A stretch of 64,000 bases of DNA from Klebsiella sp. RHBSTW-00484. Its GTDB lineage: Bacteria > Pseudomonadota > Gammaproteobacteria > Enterobacterales > Enterobacteriaceae. A model generated the notes under the pieces. The model was not told the DNA's origin, did not search any database, and saw only the letters and a list, made by a program, of their open reading frames with translations. The position numbers and the translations under genes were made by a program. The stretch spans positions 4,092,001 to 4,156,000 of the forward strand of contig NZ_CP055481.1 in assembly GCF_013705725.1 (NCBI RefSeq), read 5' to 3'. Shown here piece by piece: positions 9,402-20,890 of this stretch (position 1 is the first letter of the stretch; each line of letters opens with the position of its first letter).

Positions 9402-10691
9402 ATGACAATGGACGATCTCGCTTTCGATCGGCGCCACATCTGGCACCCTTACACTTCAATGACTTCACCGCTGCCGGTCTATCCGGTGGTGGCCGCCCAC
9501 GGCTGCGAGTTGACCCTTGCCGGTGGCGAGCAGTTAGTTGACGGCATGTCGTCCTGGTGGGCGGCGATTCATGGCTACAATCACCCGCGGCTGAACGCGG
9601 CGATGAAAGCGCAGATTGACCAGATGTCGCACGTGATGTTTGGCGGGATCACTCACCCTTGTGCCGTCGCGCTGTGCCGCCAGCTGGTGGCGATGACGCC
9701 GGAAAGCCTTGAGTGCGTGTTCCTCGCCGATTCCGGCTCCGTTGCCGTTGAAGTGGCGATGAAAATGGCGCTCCAGTACTGGCAGGCAAAGGGCGAGCCG
9801 CGTCAGCGCTTTCTCACCTTCCGCAACGGCTATCACGGCGACACCTTCGGTGCGATGTCGGTCTGCGATCCGGATAATTCGATGCACAGTCTGTGGCAGG
9901 GTTATCTGCCGGATAACCTGTTCGCCCCAGCGCCGCAAAGCCGCTTCGATGGTGAATGGGATGAGCTGGATATGGTGCCGTTCGCTCGTCTGATGGCCGC
10001 CCATCGCCATGAAATCGCGGCGGTTATTGTGGAACCGATCGTCCAGGGCGCAGGCGGAATGCGGATGTACCATCCCGAGTGGCTCAAACGGATCCGCAAA
10101 ATGTGCGACCGCGAGGGCATCCTGCTGATTGCCGATGAAATTGCCACCGGATTTGGTCGCACCGGCAAGCTGTTCGCCTGCGAGCACGCAGGCATCGCGG
10201 CAGATATTCTGTGCCTCGGCAAAGCGCTAACCGGCGGCACCATGACCCTATCCGCGACGCTGACCACCCGCCAGGTAGCGGAAACCATCAGCAACGGTGA
10301 AGCGGGCTGCTTTATGCACGGCCCGACTTTTATGGGTAACCCGCTGGCCTGCGCGGTAGCGGCGGAGAGCCTGCGTCTGCTGGCAAGCGGTGAGTGGCAA
10401 CAGCAGGTGGCGGCGATTGAAACACAGCTGAAAACCGAGCTGGCCCCGGCAAGAGAATCGGCGCTGGTTGCCGATGTCCGCGTACTCGGGGCGATTGGCG
10501 TGGTCGAGACCCGCAGGCCGGTGAATATGGCAGCGCTCCAGCGCTTTTTCGTCGACCAGGGCGTGTGGATCCGCCCATTCGGACGCCTGATCTATCTGAT
10601 GCCGCCGTATATCATTACCCCACAACAGCTGACCCGTCTGACCAAGGCGGTTAACGCCGCGGTACAGGAAGAAACATTTTTTAGCGAATAA
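9402..10691 (+). CDS. bioA: Diaminopelargonate (DAPA) aminotransferase
   Basis: Class III PLP aminotransferase converting 8-amino-7-oxononanoate to diaminopelargonate with SAM as amino donor. Motifs [56 protein letters not shown] and the PLP lysine in CLGKALTGG. The ATG at 9402 gives 429 residues as in E. coli. Divergent from bioB. Confidence 0.96.
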   Translation: MTMDDLAFDRRHIWHPYTSMTSPLPVYPVVAAHGCELTLAGGEQLVDGMSSWWAAIHGYNHPRLNAAMKAQIDQMSHVMFGGITHPCAVALCRQLVAMTPESLECVFLADSGSVAVEVAMKMALQYWQAKGEPRQRFLTFRNGYHGDTFGAMSVCDPDNSMHSLWQGYLPDNLFAPAPQSRFDGEWDELDMVPFARLMAAHRHEIAAVIVEPIVQGAGGMRMYHPEWLKRIRKMCDREGILLIADEIATGFGRTGKLFACEHAGIAADILCLGKALTGGTMTLSATLTTRQVAETISNGEAGCFMHGPTFMGNPLACAVAAESLRLLASGEWQQQVAAIETQLKTELAPARESALVADVRVLGAIGVVETRRPVNMAALQRFFVDQGVWIRPFGRLIYLMPPYIITPQQLTRLTKAVNAAVQEETFFSE

Positions 10692-10783
10692 GAGACGGTA
10701 ATGGCGCGGCGGCGGGGATTCAACGTCCATTTTCACAGCCTCGGCAACGCATCAATTACCGCCCTGTTTAGCTAATCCCCTGA

Positions 10784-10862
10784 TTGCGGCGTAAACGCCT
10801 TATCCAGGCTACATGTTCGTGCGATTTGGTAGCCCGGGTAAGGCGCCAGCCGCAACCCGGGA
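10784..10862. repeat. REP-like element after bioA
   Basis: Palindromic unit with GCGGCGTAAACGCC, then GTAGCCCGGGTAAGGCG and AACCCGGG, lying between the convergent ends of bioA and hutT. It belongs to the same broad REP class as 2008-2244 but differs in detail. Confidence 0.6.
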
Positions 10863-10877
10863 AAACCAAAACAACGA

Positions 10878-12257
10878 CTACTCCGTCACCGCCAGCACGG
10901 CGTTTTTTCTGACCCGCGCGAACCACACCACCGTCAGCAGGCCGAGCCACACCAGACCGGCGATCAGCGCAATCCGCGTCTCCTCCACCATCCCCAGCAC
11001 CGCGATCACCAACCCCATAAACAGCAGGGTAAGCAGCGGCGCAACCGGCCAGAATGGTACCGGGAACGCGATATGACGACGCTCTTCTTCAGACAGACCG
11101 CGACGCATCGCAAAGTGCGCCAGCAGGATCATCAGCCAGACCCACACCGTAGCGAAGGCCGCCAGCGAGGCAATCAGCACAAACACCTGCTCCGGCATCA
11201 GGTAGTTCAACACTACCGCCGCCAGCAGTGCCACCCCCATCACCACCACCGTCATCCACGGCACGCCGTTGCTGGCGATGCGCTTGAAACTCTTCGGCGC
11301 CATCCCCTCTTTCGCCATGCCGTACATCATCCGGCCCGCCCCGAAAATATCGCTGTTGATCGCCGAAATACTGGCGCTGATCACAATGATATTAAGGATG
11401 GTGGCCGCCGCCGGGATGCCCAGGCCATCAAAAATCAGCACAAACGGACTGCCCCGCTCGCCGAAGCTGTTCCACGGGAAAATCGCCATCAGAATCGCCA
11501 GGGTGCAAACATAGAACAGCACGATACGCAGCGGGATGGTATTGATCGCCTGCGGGATCACCTTCTGCGGATTTTTCGCTTCCGCCGCGGTCACGCCGAT
11601 AATTTCCACGCCGCCGAAGGCGAACATCACTATGCCAAGCGAGGCGATAATGCCCTCCCAACCATTAGGCGCAAAGCCGCCGTGGCTCCATAAATTTTCC
11701 AGCCCGGTGGCCGGGAAAGCATTGCCGAAACCGAAGAAAATAATGCTGCCGCCCGCCACAATCATGGCAATAATCGCCACCACTTTAATCAGCGACAACC
11801 AGAACTCCATCTCGCCAAAAACGCGTACGCTGCACAGGTTCATGGCGCCGATGAAAAAGATAATGCTCAGCACCCAGATCCAGCGCGGGACGTCGGGGTA
11901 CCACAGCCCCATATAGATGCCGAAGGCGGTAACGTCCGCCAGGGCGACAATCACCATCTCAAAGGTGTAGGTCCAGCCGGTGATAAACCCCGCCAGCGGC
12001 CCCAGATACTGGCGCGCGTAGCTGCCGAAGGAGCCGGAAACGGGGTTACGCACCGCCATCTCCCCGAGCGCACGCATAACGATAAACACCGCCGCGCCGC
12101 CGATCAGATAGGCCAGCAGTACCGCCGGGCCGGCGGCCTTAATCGCCGATGCGGAACCATAAAACAGCCCGGTACCGATAGCGGAACCAAGCGCAATGAA
12201 GCGAATGTGACGGGCGTTCAGCCCGCGCAGCAGGTGTGGCTTGTTCTGTTGTTGCAT
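10878..12257 (-). CDS. hutT: APC-family amino acid permease, probable histidine transporter
   Basis: About 12 transmembrane segments with the amino acid permease start [13 protein letters not shown] and the conserved [13 protein letters not shown] motif ([16 protein letters not shown]). It resembles E. coli ProY and the HutT permeases. It follows hutUH on the same strand (99 bases after hutH), which supports histidine as substrate; that is inference from context. The start is ATG 12257; the TTG two codons upstream is ignored. Confidence 0.82.
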   Translation of the reverse strand: MQQQNKPHLLRGLNARHIRFIALGSAIGTGLFYGSASAIKAAGPAVLLAYLIGGAAVFIVMRALGEMAVRNPVSGSFGSYARQYLGPLAGFITGWTYTFEMVIVALADVTAFGIYMGLWYPDVPRWIWVLSIIFFIGAMNLCSVRVFGEMEFWLSLIKVVAIIAMIVAGGSIIFFGFGNAFPATGLENLWSHGGFAPNGWEGIIASLGIVMFAFGGVEIIGVTAAEAKNPQKVIPQAINTIPLRIVLFYVCTLAILMAIFPWNSFGERGSPFVLIFDGLGIPAAATILNIIVISASISAINSDIFGAGRMMYGMAKEGMAPKSFKRIASNGVPWMTVVVMGVALLAAVVLNYLMPEQVFVLIASLAAFATVWVWLMILLAHFAMRRGLSEEERRHIAFPVPFWPVAPLLTLLFMGLVIAVLGMVEETRIALIAGLVWLGLLTVVWFARVRKNAVLAVTE

Positions 12258-12356
12258 ATGCAAGTGTCCTGATAGTTTTTATACGACGACAAATATGCGT
12301 GTAGGGTGGCCGGGAGGAGAGATCCTCCCGGCGCAGGTACAGAGAACAGCGATGAT

Positions 12357-13892
12357 TTAGTGTTGGTCTGAGAGCACGCCAGGCAGCAGCCGCGTCAGGT
12401 GACGCTCCGCCAGAAGCGCAATAGCGTTTTCAATATCCGGGGCGAAGAAGCGATCTTCGGTGTAGTGCGTGACTCGCTCGCGCAGCAGGTGGCGCGCCTC
12501 TTCCAGCAGCGGACTGCTGGCCAGGCCTTCGCGCATATCCAGCCCCTGCACGGAAGCCAGCCACTCAACGGCCAGCACGCCGCGCGTGTTTTCCGCCATC
12601 GCCCACAGGCGACGACCGGCAGCCGGAGCCATCGAGACGTGGTCCTCCTGGTTAGCTGAAGTCGGCAGGCTGTCCACGCTGTGCGGGTGCGACAGTGCTT
12701 TGTTTTCGCTGGCCAGCGCCGCGGCGGTGACCTGGGCAATCATAAAGCCGGAGTTGACGCCGCCGTTTTTAACCAGGAACGGCGGCAGCTGCGACATATG
12801 GCTGTCCATCATCAGGGCGATACGGCGCTCCGAAAGCGATCCGATTTCGGCAATCGCCAGCGCGATATTGTCCGCCGCCATCGCCACCGGCTCGGCGTGG
12901 AAGTTACCGCCGGAAATCACGTCGTTTTCGCTGGCAAATACCAGCGGGTTATCGGAGACCGCGTTGGCTTCAACCAGCAGCACCTCCGCCGCCTGGCGAA
13001 TTTGCGTCAGGCAGGCGCCCATCACCTGCGGCTGACAGCGCAGAGAGTACGGGTCCTGAACCTTGGTGCAGTTGTGGTGCGATTGTGAAATGGCGCTGTC
13101 GTCGGTCAACAAGTGGCGATACAGCGCCGCCGCGTCAATCTGCCCGCGCTGGCCGCGCGCTTCGTGAATACGCGGGTCAAACGGACGACGCGATCCCAGC
13201 GCCGCTTCGGTGGTTAACGCGCCGCAGACTACCGCTGAAGTAAACAGGTCCTCAGCTTCAAACAGGCCGCGCAGGGCAAACGCCGTCGATGCCTGAGTGC
13301 CGTTGAGCAGCGCCAGCCCCTCTTTTGCCGCCAGGGTGATGGGTTCGAAGCCCGCCTGACGCAGTGCTTCCGTTGCCGGTAACCATTCGCCGCCCCGCAC
13401 CCGCGCTTTCCCTTCGCCCAGCAGCGTTAAAGACATATGCGCCAGCGGCGCGAGGTCGCCGGATGCGCCGACCGAGCCTTTCGCCGGGATCCACGGCGTC
13501 ACGCCCGCATTCACCAGACCTATCAGCGCCTGAATCACGCTCAGGCGGATCCCGGAAAAGCCGCGCGACAGGCTGTTAATTTTCAGCACCATAATCAGAC
13601 GCGCCAGATCATCATCCAGCGGTTCGCCAATCCCTGCCGCGTGCGACAACACCAGCGAGCGCTGAAGATTTTCGAGATCTTCGGTGGAGATGCGGGTTTG
13701 CGCCAGCAGGCCAAAACCGGTGTTAATGCCATACGCGGTGCGGCCTTCCGCCAGAATCGCGTTGACGCAGGCAACGCTGTCATCAATGGCGGCAAAGGCG
13801 CTCTCGTCAAGGGTGATGTTGAGCGGCTGGCTATAGACATCGCGCAGCTGCGACAGGCTGAGTTGACCCGGAATCAGTGTTAAAGCGTTCAT
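12357..13892 (-). CDS. hutH: Histidine ammonia-lyase
   Basis: Deaminates L-histidine to urocanate, the first step of histidine use. The ASG triplet that cyclises into the MIO electrophile is in [14 protein letters not shown]; the family motif YGINTGFG and SQDHVS-like NQEDHVSMA are present. 511 residues. Overlaps the stop of hutU by 4 bases (ATGA), so hutUH is one coupled operon. Confidence 0.96.
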   Translation of the reverse strand: MNALTLIPGQLSLSQLRDVYSQPLNITLDESAFAAIDDSVACVNAILAEGRTAYGINTGFGLLAQTRISTEDLENLQRSLVLSHAAGIGEPLDDDLARLIMVLKINSLSRGFSGIRLSVIQALIGLVNAGVTPWIPAKGSVGASGDLAPLAHMSLTLLGEGKARVRGGEWLPATEALRQAGFEPITLAAKEGLALLNGTQASTAFALRGLFEAEDLFTSAVVCGALTTEAALGSRRPFDPRIHEARGQRGQIDAAALYRHLLTDDSAISQSHHNCTKVQDPYSLRCQPQVMGACLTQIRQAAEVLLVEANAVSDNPLVFASENDVISGGNFHAEPVAMAADNIALAIAEIGSLSERRIALMMDSHMSQLPPFLVKNGGVNSGFMIAQVTAAALASENKALSHPHSVDSLPTSANQEDHVSMAPAAGRRLWAMAENTRGVLAVEWLASVQGLDMREGLASSPLLEEARHLLRERVTHYTEDRFFAPDIENAIALLAERHLTRLLPGVLSDQH

Positions 13893-15577
13893 TTAGCGTG
13901 CCCCTGCGTTGCTGCCACCATCGGAAGATTCAAACCTTGTTCTGCTGCGCATTCAATAGCAATATCGTAGCCCGCATCGGCATGGCGCATCACGCCGGTC
14001 GCCGGATCGTTGTGCAGGACGCGAGCAATGCGCGCCGCCGCTTCGTCGGTACCATCACAGACGATAACCATGCCGGAGTGCTGCGAGAAGCCCATCCCTA
14101 CCCCGCCGCCGTGGTGCAGCGACACCCAGGTCGCACCGCTCGCAGTATTCAACAACGCATTGAGCAGCGGCCAGTCGGAAACCGCATCGGAGCCATCGCG
14201 CATCGACTCCGTCTCGCGGTTCGGGCTGGCGACGGAACCGGAATCAAGGTGGTCGCGGCCAATGACGATTGGCGCGGAGACTTCACCACTGCGCACCATT
14301 TCGTTAAACGCGAGGCCCAGCTTCTGCCGCCACTCCAGCCCCACCCAGCAGATACGCGCCGGTAAGCCCTGGAAGCTGATGCGCTCGCGGGCCATATCCA
14401 GCCAGTGATGCAGATGCTTATCGTCTTTCACGATCTCTTTGACTTTAGCATCGGTTTTATAGATATCCTGCGGGTCACCGGACAGGGCGACCCAGCGGAA
14501 CGGACCGATGCCGCGACAGAACAGCGGACGAATATAGGCGGGAACGAAGCCGGGGAAGTCAAAGGCGTTGCCAACGCCCATCTCCTGGGCCATCTGGCGA
14601 ATATTGTTGCCGTAGTCAAACGTCGGCACGCCCATTTCGTGGAAGGCCAGCATCGCCTGCACGTGGTCGGCCATTGAGCGCTTCGCCGCCAGAATGGTGC
14701 CCTGCGGGTCCGATTCGGCTTTCACCTGATACTCTTCCCAGCTCCAGCCTTTCGGCAGATAGCCGTGCAGCGGGTCGTGGGCGCTGGTCTGGTCGGTGAC
14801 CATATCCGGGCGCACGCCGCGCTTGACCATTTCCGGTACGATGTCTGCCGCGTTACCGCACAGGGCGATAGAGATCGCCCGGCCTTCAGCGGTGTATTTT
14901 TTGATGCGCGCCAGAGCGTCATCCAGCGAAGTCGCCTGTTCGTCAACGTAGCGGGTACGCAGGCGGAAATCGATACGGCTCTGCTGACATTCAATGTTCA
15001 GCGAGCAGGCACCTGCCAGGGTCGCGGCCAGCGGCTGCGCGCCGCCCATACCGCCGAGACCGGCGGTCAGTACCCAGCGCCCTTTCAGGCTGCCCTGATA
15101 GTGCTGACGACCGGCCTCAACGAAGGTCTCATAAGTGCCCTGCACGATGCCCTGGCTGCCGATGTAGATCCAACTGCCGGCGGTCATCTGGCCGTACATT
15201 GCCAGGCCTTTAGCATCGAGTTCATTAAAGTGTTCCCAGGTCGCCCAGTGCGGAACCAGGTTGGAGTTGGCGATCAGTACGCGCGGCGAGTTTTCGTGGG
15301 TTTTAAATACGCCCACCGGTTTGCCGGATTGCACCAGCAGGGTCTCATCGCTCTCCAGTTCTTTCAGCGCCTTCACGATGGCGTCGTAGCATTCCCAGTT
15401 ACGCGCCGCACGTCCAATACCACCGTACACCACCAGCTCATGCGGGTTTTCGGCGACATCCGGGTCAAGGTTGTTCATGAGCATACGCAGCGGAGCTTCG
15501 GTCAGCCAGCTCTTCGCATTTAACGTTGTGCCACGCGGCGCACGTACGTCCTGCTGGCGGTATTTGCTTTGCGACAT
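13889..15577 (-). CDS. hutU: Urocanate hydratase
   Basis: NAD+-containing hydratase giving imidazolonepropionate. The dinucleotide-binding stretch [28 protein letters not shown] and the C-terminal [13 protein letters not shown] are diagnostic. 562 residues, usual size. First gene of hutUH; a HutC-type palindrome lies 47 bases upstream. Confidence 0.97.
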   Translation of the reverse strand: MSQSKYRQQDVRAPRGTTLNAKSWLTEAPLRMLMNNLDPDVAENPHELVVYGGIGRAARNWECYDAIVKALKELESDETLLVQSGKPVGVFKTHENSPRVLIANSNLVPHWATWEHFNELDAKGLAMYGQMTAGSWIYIGSQGIVQGTYETFVEAGRQHYQGSLKGRWVLTAGLGGMGGAQPLAATLAGACSLNIECQQSRIDFRLRTRYVDEQATSLDDALARIKKYTAEGRAISIALCGNAADIVPEMVKRGVRPDMVTDQTSAHDPLHGYLPKGWSWEEYQVKAESDPQGTILAAKRSMADHVQAMLAFHEMGVPTFDYGNNIRQMAQEMGVGNAFDFPGFVPAYIRPLFCRGIGPFRWVALSGDPQDIYKTDAKVKEIVKDDKHLHHWLDMARERISFQGLPARICWVGLEWRQKLGLAFNEMVRSGEVSAPIVIGRDHLDSGSVASPNRETESMRDGSDAVSDWPLLNALLNTASGATWVSLHHGGGVGMGFSQHSGMVIVCDGTDEAAARIARVLHNDPATGVMRHADAGYDIAIECAAEQGLNLPMVAATQGHAK

Positions 15578-15623
15578 CGGGGGGTTCTCCTGACAATTAA
15601 CGTTGTGTACGTAGATACATATA

Positions 15624-15637
15624 CTTGTCTATACAAG
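15624..15637. promoter_or_regulatory. HutC-type operator upstream of hutU
   Basis: CTTGTCTATACAAG is a near-palindrome in the hutU promoter region. Its 11-base core TTGTATAGACA (minus strand) recurs exactly upstream of hutI at 18693-18703, as expected for a shared HutC operator in a urocanate-induced regulon. Confidence 0.72.
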
Positions 15638-15720
15638 CATGCGCAAGCCAGGATTTAACACAAATGATACATTTTTGTTATATTGCGTCAGCAATCACAT
15701 TTTGCCAACGCGCGTAAAGA

Positions 15721-16446
15721 TCAGGAACCAAAGTGGCCCTGCAGGCGATAGCGGCTACCGGGAAAAAGCAGGCGCGCATGGGAGACGATATGGGTGGTGG
15801 ACCAGGTACGGCGGCGAATCAGCAGGCACGGGTCATGGGCATGGATATGCAGCAGCACGCACTCCTCCGCGGTGGCCTGCACCGCTTCAACGATGTGCTC
15901 CCCCTCGGTTAAGGGGGCAATCAGCGACAAATAGTCGTGAGGCGTAGTGGCGGTATAGTCCTGGCGCAGATAGTCCGGTACGACGGCGGCGTTAACGCAG
16001 CGGTCTTCAATCTGTACCGGAACATCATTTTCAAAATGCACCATCTGCGAATGAAAAATCCGCGTACCGACCGCCACGTTCAGCGCCGTGGCCTGAATAA
16101 GGTCGGCCTGAGTCTCCTCCAGCAGCAATACCTGACAGCGGTGCTGATGGTGGCGGGAGGCAATTTCGTCGGCGATGCTGCGTACTTCAAACAGCGCCGA
16201 CTGCCCTTTTGGCTCTGCGACAAAGGTACCAACGCCCTGGAGTCGCACCAGCAGGCCCTCGTCGGTCAGCTCGCGCAGCGCCCGGTTGATGGTCATGCGG
16301 CTGAAGCCAAACTGCGCCACCAGCTCCGCCTCCGAAGGAATACGATCGTGCACACGCCAGACGCCGCTGTGGATCTTTTCGCTGATCGCCTGTTTCACCT
16401 TTTCATAGAATGGCGCGGGTGCGGAACGAGGTTGCGGTGAGAACAT
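15721..16446 (-). CDS. hutC: Histidine utilisation repressor
   Basis: GntR/HutC-family repressor: N-terminal winged helix with IPSEAELVAQFGFSRMTINRAL (about 36-57, quoted here only by its start and end motifs) and a UTRA effector domain that binds urocanate. 241 residues. Last gene of hutIGC, 55 bases after hutG. Confidence 0.93.
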   Translation of the reverse strand: MFSPQPRSAPAPFYEKVKQAISEKIHSGVWRVHDRIPSEAELVAQFGFSRMTINRALRELTDEGLLVRLQGVGTFVAEPKGQSALFEVRSIADEIASRHHQHRCQVLLLEETQADLIQATALNVAVGTRIFHSQMVHFENDVPVQIEDRCVNAAVVPDYLRQDYTATTPHDYLSLIAPLTEGEHIVEAVQATAEECVLLHIHAHDPCLLIRRRTWSTTHIVSHARLLFPGSRYRLQGHFGS

Positions 16447-16501
16447 AGCCGGGCTTTCCTTGTGCTAATGGGCGGCGAAACGTCCAGAATATACCGAATC
16501 G

Positions 16502-17458
16502 CTAATGCCACCAATGGGCGATTTGCCATGCCAGACGCGCTGCCGCGCGGGCTCCTTGACTATCGATATCATACTGCGGATTAAATTCTACTAAATCCAC
16601 CGCCTGGAGCTTACCGCTGCGGCACAGCGGTTCAACAATGCGCAGCAGCGTTGCCAGCGGGATACCGAGCGCAGCAGGCGCGGAGACCGCCGGCATTTCA
16701 CGCGCGGGCATCACATCCAGATCAATAGTCAGATAAAGGCGATCGTAACAAGCGATATTACGCGTGATTTCCGGGATAACTCGCGCCTCAAAAGAGGCGA
16801 GAACGTCGAGATCCTCAATAATCGTCACCTCGCGGCGGGCGGCCTCATCCCACAGCGCTTGGGTATTGGCGGCGCGGCTTACGCCGATACAGGTGTAATG
16901 GAAGCCTCGCTGCTGCGCTTCACAGGCCAGCGCCAACTGGCGGAACGGCGTACCGGAGCTGGCCTGGTCGGCAAAACGCAAATCAAGGTGCGCATCAAGG
17001 TTAATGATGCCGACTTTCTCGTCAGGAAACGCATCCAGCACCCCGGCACCGTGGCCGAAAGCCGTCTCGTGCCCGCCACCTAATACCAGCGTGCGTTTGC
17101 CTGCGCGTTGGCAGAGGGCAACTGCCTCGCGCAGCGCCTGCTGAGCCTCTTCCAGTCCCTCACCCACTGCGCTGATGGTTCCCATATCAACGCAGCGGTC
17201 ATGCCCCTGGTGACTGGCCATGTTCGCCAGCGCCCGGCGCAGGGTTTCAGGTCCCTTTTCGGCCCCGGTGCGCCCTTTATTGCGCCGGACCCCTTCATCG
17301 CAGGCAAATCCCAGCAGGGCAATATCACCCGCCAGCGCTTCAGGTTCAAAGCGTTCAGCCCGCTCGATGGTTTGAAACAAGCGTAGCGCGTTAGCCGCTT
17401 CCGCGCTGTCATCGCGCCCCTGCCACAGTGCCGCGGGCGTAGATTGCCAAAGCTTCAT
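16502..17458 (-). CDS. hutG: Formimidoylglutamase
   Basis: Mn-dependent ureohydrolase that splits N-formimino-glutamate to glutamate and formamide, the last step of the pathway. Metal-binding motifs of the arginase family: [19 protein letters not shown] and LTIDLDVMP. 318 residues. Overlaps hutI by 4 bases (ATGA). Confidence 0.95.
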   Translation of the reverse strand: MKLWQSTPAALWQGRDDSAEAANALRLFQTIERAERFEPEALAGDIALLGFACDEGVRRNKGRTGAEKGPETLRRALANMASHQGHDRCVDMGTISAVGEGLEEAQQALREAVALCQRAGKRTLVLGGGHETAFGHGAGVLDAFPDEKVGIINLDAHLDLRFADQASSGTPFRQLALACEAQQRGFHYTCIGVSRAANTQALWDEAARREVTIIEDLDVLASFEARVIPEITRNIACYDRLYLTIDLDVMPAREMPAVSAPAALGIPLATLLRIVEPLCRSGKLQAVDLVEFNPQYDIDSQGARAAARLAWQIAHWWH

Positions 17459-18672
17459 GCGATTTCTCCTCGAACGACGCGCTGCCAGAGCGGGCTGCGC
17501 CCCGGTTCATAAACCATTTCCACCGGATGTTCGGCATCCCAGATAGCAAAATCGGCAACAAAGCCTGCGGCCAGCTGCCCGTGGCTCGCCTGACGGCCCA
17601 GCGCCTGCGCTGCATGTCGGGTAACCCCTGCCCACGCCTCCTCCGGCGTTAAGCCAAATTTCACACAGGCCATATTCATCGCCAGATGCAGGCTGGCAAA
17701 GGGGCTGGTGCCAGGGTTGTAGTCCGTCGCTACCGCCATTGGCACGTGATATTCACGCAGCAGCTCAACCGGCGGTTTACGGGTTTCGTTAAGAAAATAG
17801 AACGCGCCGGGAAGGAGCACCGCCACGGTGCCGCTGCGGCTCATTGCCGCGACTCCCTCTGGCGTCAAATATTCAATATGGTCGGCGGAAAGGCCTTTAT
17901 AGCGGCTCACCAACTCAGCGCCGCCCAGCGAAGAGAGCTGCTCAACGTGCCCTTTGACCGAAATCCCCAATGCCTGGGCCGTACTGTAAACCCGCTCGGT
18001 TTGCGCCGGACTAAAACCGACATTTTCACAGAAGGCATCGACGCTTTCGAACAATCCCTCTTCCCACAGCGCGGGCAGAATCACTTCGCAAACCAGATTA
18101 ATGTAGCCATCCGGGTCGCCTTTATATTCCGGCGGCGTGGCGTGAGCGGCGAGCAGCGTTGGCGAAATCTCGACGGCATGGCTTGCGGCGAGTTGCTGCA
18201 CGACACGCAGCATCTTGCGTTCGTTTTCAAGGTCTAACCCGTAGCCGGATTTAATCTCCAGAGTGGTGACGCCTTCACGCAGCAGCCGCTCCAGCCGCCG
18301 TCGGGCCAGCTCCAACAGTTCCGCTTCGCTGCTTTCCCGGGTAGCGCGCACCGTTGAGTTAATACCGCCGCCGTTGGCGCTAATAGTCTGGTAGGAAACA
18401 CCATTGAGGCGCTGCTCCCACTCCTGCGCCCGGCTGCCGCCAAAAATCAGATGGGTATGGCAATCAATCAGCCCCGGCGTCAGGAGCCTGCCACCAAGGT
18501 CGATGCTTCGCCCGGCGGGCGCCTCATTATCGGCAACAATGGCCTCGATGCGACCATTGCGCACCAGCAGCGCGTGACGCTCCAGCAGGCCGTAAGGTTG
18601 TGAGTGGTCAGGATTCAGGGTAGCGAGACGGGCGTTTCGCCAGATTACACGTTCGGAGGTGGCTTCAGTCAT
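17455..18672 (-). CDS. hutI: Imidazolonepropionase
   Basis: Amidohydrolase-fold enzyme opening the imidazolone ring to formiminoglutamate. Metal site [10 protein letters not shown], further ligands in [18 protein letters not shown] and ATDYNPGTS. The ATG at 18672 (MTEATSERV) gives 405 residues; the upstream TTG is less likely. First gene of hutIGC. Confidence 0.95.
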   Translation of the reverse strand: MTEATSERVIWRNARLATLNPDHSQPYGLLERHALLVRNGRIEAIVADNEAPAGRSIDLGGRLLTPGLIDCHTHLIFGGSRAQEWEQRLNGVSYQTISANGGGINSTVRATRESSEAELLELARRRLERLLREGVTTLEIKSGYGLDLENERKMLRVVQQLAASHAVEISPTLLAAHATPPEYKGDPDGYINLVCEVILPALWEEGLFESVDAFCENVGFSPAQTERVYSTAQALGISVKGHVEQLSSLGGAELVSRYKGLSADHIEYLTPEGVAAMSRSGTVAVLLPGAFYFLNETRKPPVELLREYHVPMAVATDYNPGTSPFASLHLAMNMACVKFGLTPEEAWAGVTRHAAQALGRQASHGQLAAGFVADFAIWDAEHPVEMVYEPGRSPLWQRVVRGEIA

Positions 18673-18692
18673 AGCGGTCAACTTGTCATGGG

Positions 18693-18703
18693 TTGTATAG
18701 ACA
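18693..18703. promoter_or_regulatory. HutC-type half/operator upstream of hutI
   Basis: TTGTATAGACA, the same 11-mer as in the hutU operator, 20 bases upstream of hutI. The remainder of the palindrome is less symmetric here. Confidence 0.6.
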
Positions 18704-18871
18704 TTTATTTTGATCCTGCGTGAAATGTCAACAAAAGCAAGGATGAATGTTATTTATTTGTGACCAAACGCGACCCATTCCCGGTTCCTGCTATACAAAA
18801 GCAGCAACTTTTTTGCGCTATGTCTTCCCGTTTCGCTTAACTTGGTATAAAACAGCAGGCTTTAAAGGACT

Positions 18872-18901
18872 TATACCCGTCATACTTCAATTCAGGGTAT
18901 A
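18872..18901. repeat. Truncated ERIC-end sequence
   Basis: TATACCCGTCATACTTCAA matches exactly the inverted end of the full ERIC element at 21500-21626 and is followed 4 bases later by GGGTATA, so it looks like an ERIC with its centre deleted. Lies just upstream of ybhC. Confidence 0.55.
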
Positions 18902-18931
18902 TCTATTTGATTGATTCTTGCCCGGAGCAAC

Positions 18932-20215
18932 ATGAACACATTTTCCGTTTCCCGTCTGGCGCTGGCGCTGGCCTTTGGCGTGACGTTGTCCGCCTGTAGC
19001 TCGACGCCTGCCGATCAACAGCCCTCAACGCAGACTGCGCCGGGCACGGCTTCTCGTCCTGTTTTAACCGCTGATGAGGCGAATAACTTCTCAATGGCGA
19101 GTTATTTCCAGTCTCTGGATCCTAACGCTCAGGCCTGGCACCCGTCCGCCATTAGCCTGCCGGCGCAGCCTGATTTTGTCGTCGGGCCTGCGGGAACCCA
19201 GGGCGTGACCCACACCACCATTCAGGCCGCGGTTGACGCAGCGATTACCCGTCACTCCAACCGTCGTCAGTTTATTGCCATCATGCCGGGTGAATATACC
19301 GGCACCGTGTATGTTCCGGCGGCCCCGGGCGCGCTGACGCTGTACGGCACCGGCGAGAAGTCGCTCGACGTCAAAATCGTCCATCCGATTGATTCAGAAA
19401 TCGATTCGACCACCTGGCGTCACCTGGTCAATCCGGGCGGTAAATATATGCCGGGCAAACCAGCGTGGTATATGTTCGACAACTGCCAGAGCAAACGTAC
19501 CGCGACTATTGGCGTAATGTGCTCGGCGGTATTCTGGTCGCAGAATAACGGCCTGCAGTTGCAGAACCTGACGATCGCCAACGATCTCGGCGACAGCGTT
19601 GACGCGGGCACCCACCAGGCCGTCGCTCTGCGCACCGATGGCGATCAGGTGCAGATTAACAACGTCAATCTCCTTGGTCGTCAGAACACCTTCTTTGTGA
19701 CCAATAGCGGCGTACAGAACCTTCTGCAGGATAACCGCCAGACCCGTACTCTGGTCAGCAACAGCTATATTGAAGGCGATGTCGATATTGTTTCCGGCCG
19801 TGGAGCAGTGGTGTTTGATAATACCGATTTCCGCGTTGTGAACTCGCGTACCCAGAAAGAAGCCTACGTTTTCGCGCCAGCAACGCTGAAGAGCGTGACC
19901 TACGGCTTCCTGGCGATCAACAGTCGCTTCACTGCTTACGGCGATGGCGTAGCGCAGTTGGGTCGCTCTCTGGACGTTGACGGCAATACCAACGGCCAGG
20001 TTGTTATCCGCGATAGCGTCATTAATGAAGGCTTTAATATGGCCAGACCGTGGGCCGATGCCGTGGGTTCAAACCGTCCGTTTAGCGGTAATACCGGCGC
20101 TGCCGATGACAAAGGCAACCCGCAGCGCAATCTGAACGATGCTAACTTCAACCGCATGTGGGAGTACAATAACCGCGGCGTGGGAAGTTTTGTTGTCGCT
20201 GAGCCGAAGCAGTAA
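18932..20215 (+). CDS. ybhC: YbhC, outer-membrane lipoprotein of pectinesterase fold
   Basis: Lipoprotein with signal peptide and lipobox LSACSS (cysteine near residue 21), then a right-handed beta-helix related to pectin methylesterases. E. coli YbhC is described as an outer membrane lipoprotein with acyl-CoA thioesterase activity and no clear pectinesterase role. Conserved stretches include DFVVGPAGTQGVTHTTIQAA and YIEGDVDIVSGRGAVVF. The ATG at 18932 follows CGGAGC and gives 427 residues. Confidence 0.93.
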   Translation: MNTFSVSRLALALAFGVTLSACSSTPADQQPSTQTAPGTASRPVLTADEANNFSMASYFQSLDPNAQAWHPSAISLPAQPDFVVGPAGTQGVTHTTIQAAVDAAITRHSNRRQFIAIMPGEYTGTVYVPAAPGALTLYGTGEKSLDVKIVHPIDSEIDSTTWRHLVNPGGKYMPGKPAWYMFDNCQSKRTATIGVMCSAVFWSQNNGLQLQNLTIANDLGDSVDAGTHQAVALRTDGDQVQINNVNLLGRQNTFFVTNSGVQNLLQDNRQTRTLVSNSYIEGDVDIVSGRGAVVFDNTDFRVVNSRTQKEAYVFAPATLKSVTYGFLAINSRFTAYGDGVAQLGRSLDVDGNTNGQVVIRDSVINEGFNMARPWADAVGSNRPFSGNTGAADDKGNPQRNLNDANFNRMWEYNNRGVGSFVVAEPKQ

Positions 20216-20229
20216 CAGTAATCAACTTG

Positions 20230-20253
20230 AAGGGGGAGCCATTCCCCCTTTTC
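20230..20253 (+). terminator. Terminator after ybhC
   Basis: AAGGGGGAGCCATTCCCCCTT hairpin-type inverted repeat followed by TTTTC, 15 bases after the ybhC stop. Confidence 0.8.
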
Positions 20254-20621
20254 TCTCCGCTCCCTTCAGGCTCTATCCCCTTTTCCCTTCCACCACCATC
20301 GTCAGGATAGTTCATCCTGGTTGCTAAATCTCCACGTTGTACAAGTTTTTAATCATAAAAATTACAATAAAAACAATCACCTATAATTTAAAAACAAAAA
20401 ACATAATCTATAAGTACAAAATAACCTGCAAAAACTGTACAAGTAGAAAATCATGACTATAGTTAAAACGTAAGTTTTAATTTCTCTGCATTACAGCATC
20501 CTTATGACTTAAAAATTGCACACCATTTCTCTTGATATGGTGAAAAACTGAATAACAAAAATGATTGTTATCAATCGGCTTTGTTGGTTGATTAATTATT
20601 GAATGCAGCCTGAGATATATC
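20254..20621. promoter_or_regulatory. AT-rich upstream region with BluR-like sites
   Basis: No gene seen. Two words, TTGTACAAG (20337-20345) and ACTGTACAAG (20434-20443), match the half-sites of the inverted repeat upstream of bluR (22454-22481). The small gene at 20622 may therefore belong to the BluR regulon; this is inference from shared words. Confidence 0.45.
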
Positions 20622-20834
20622 ATGCAGATTAAAAACACTATTCCCGCAGAGTTTATTCCTAACTCTGCTTTGCTAAAAAACATCGAGCATATGGTGCAGA
20701 TTAAGAACGAAACGGTGAGTAATGAGCGTTTAATCATTGAGGTTCAGCACCGCCTGAATATAGAGAAAAATGAAATTCTCGCTGATTTGTATATGCAAAT
20801 ACTACATATGTTATACGGAAAAACTCATCACTAA
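20622..20834 (+). CDS. Small protein resembling YmgC
   Basis: A 70-residue soluble protein with N-terminal NTIPAEFIPNSALLKNIEHM, which resembles the start of E. coli YmgC (a BluR-regulated small protein) as I recall it; the match is not checked. It is mostly helical, charged and without a signal peptide. It lies in the same block as bluR, bluF and ycgZ-ymgA-ariR, and its upstream region has BluR-like words. Function unknown. Confidence 0.6.
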   Translation: MQIKNTIPAEFIPNSALLKNIEHMVQIKNETVSNERLIIEVQHRLNIEKNEILADLYMQILHMLYGKTHH

Positions 20835-20890
20835 GCGCGACTTTTAGCAGGCAAACATACAGCAACTAACGACCCAGGCTCGGAGGACAA

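Noticed and set aside
14765..15523. Long reading frame of 252 codons antisense to hutU
   Set aside because: High-GC shadow frame of a conserved gene, with no ribosome site and no recognisable domain.
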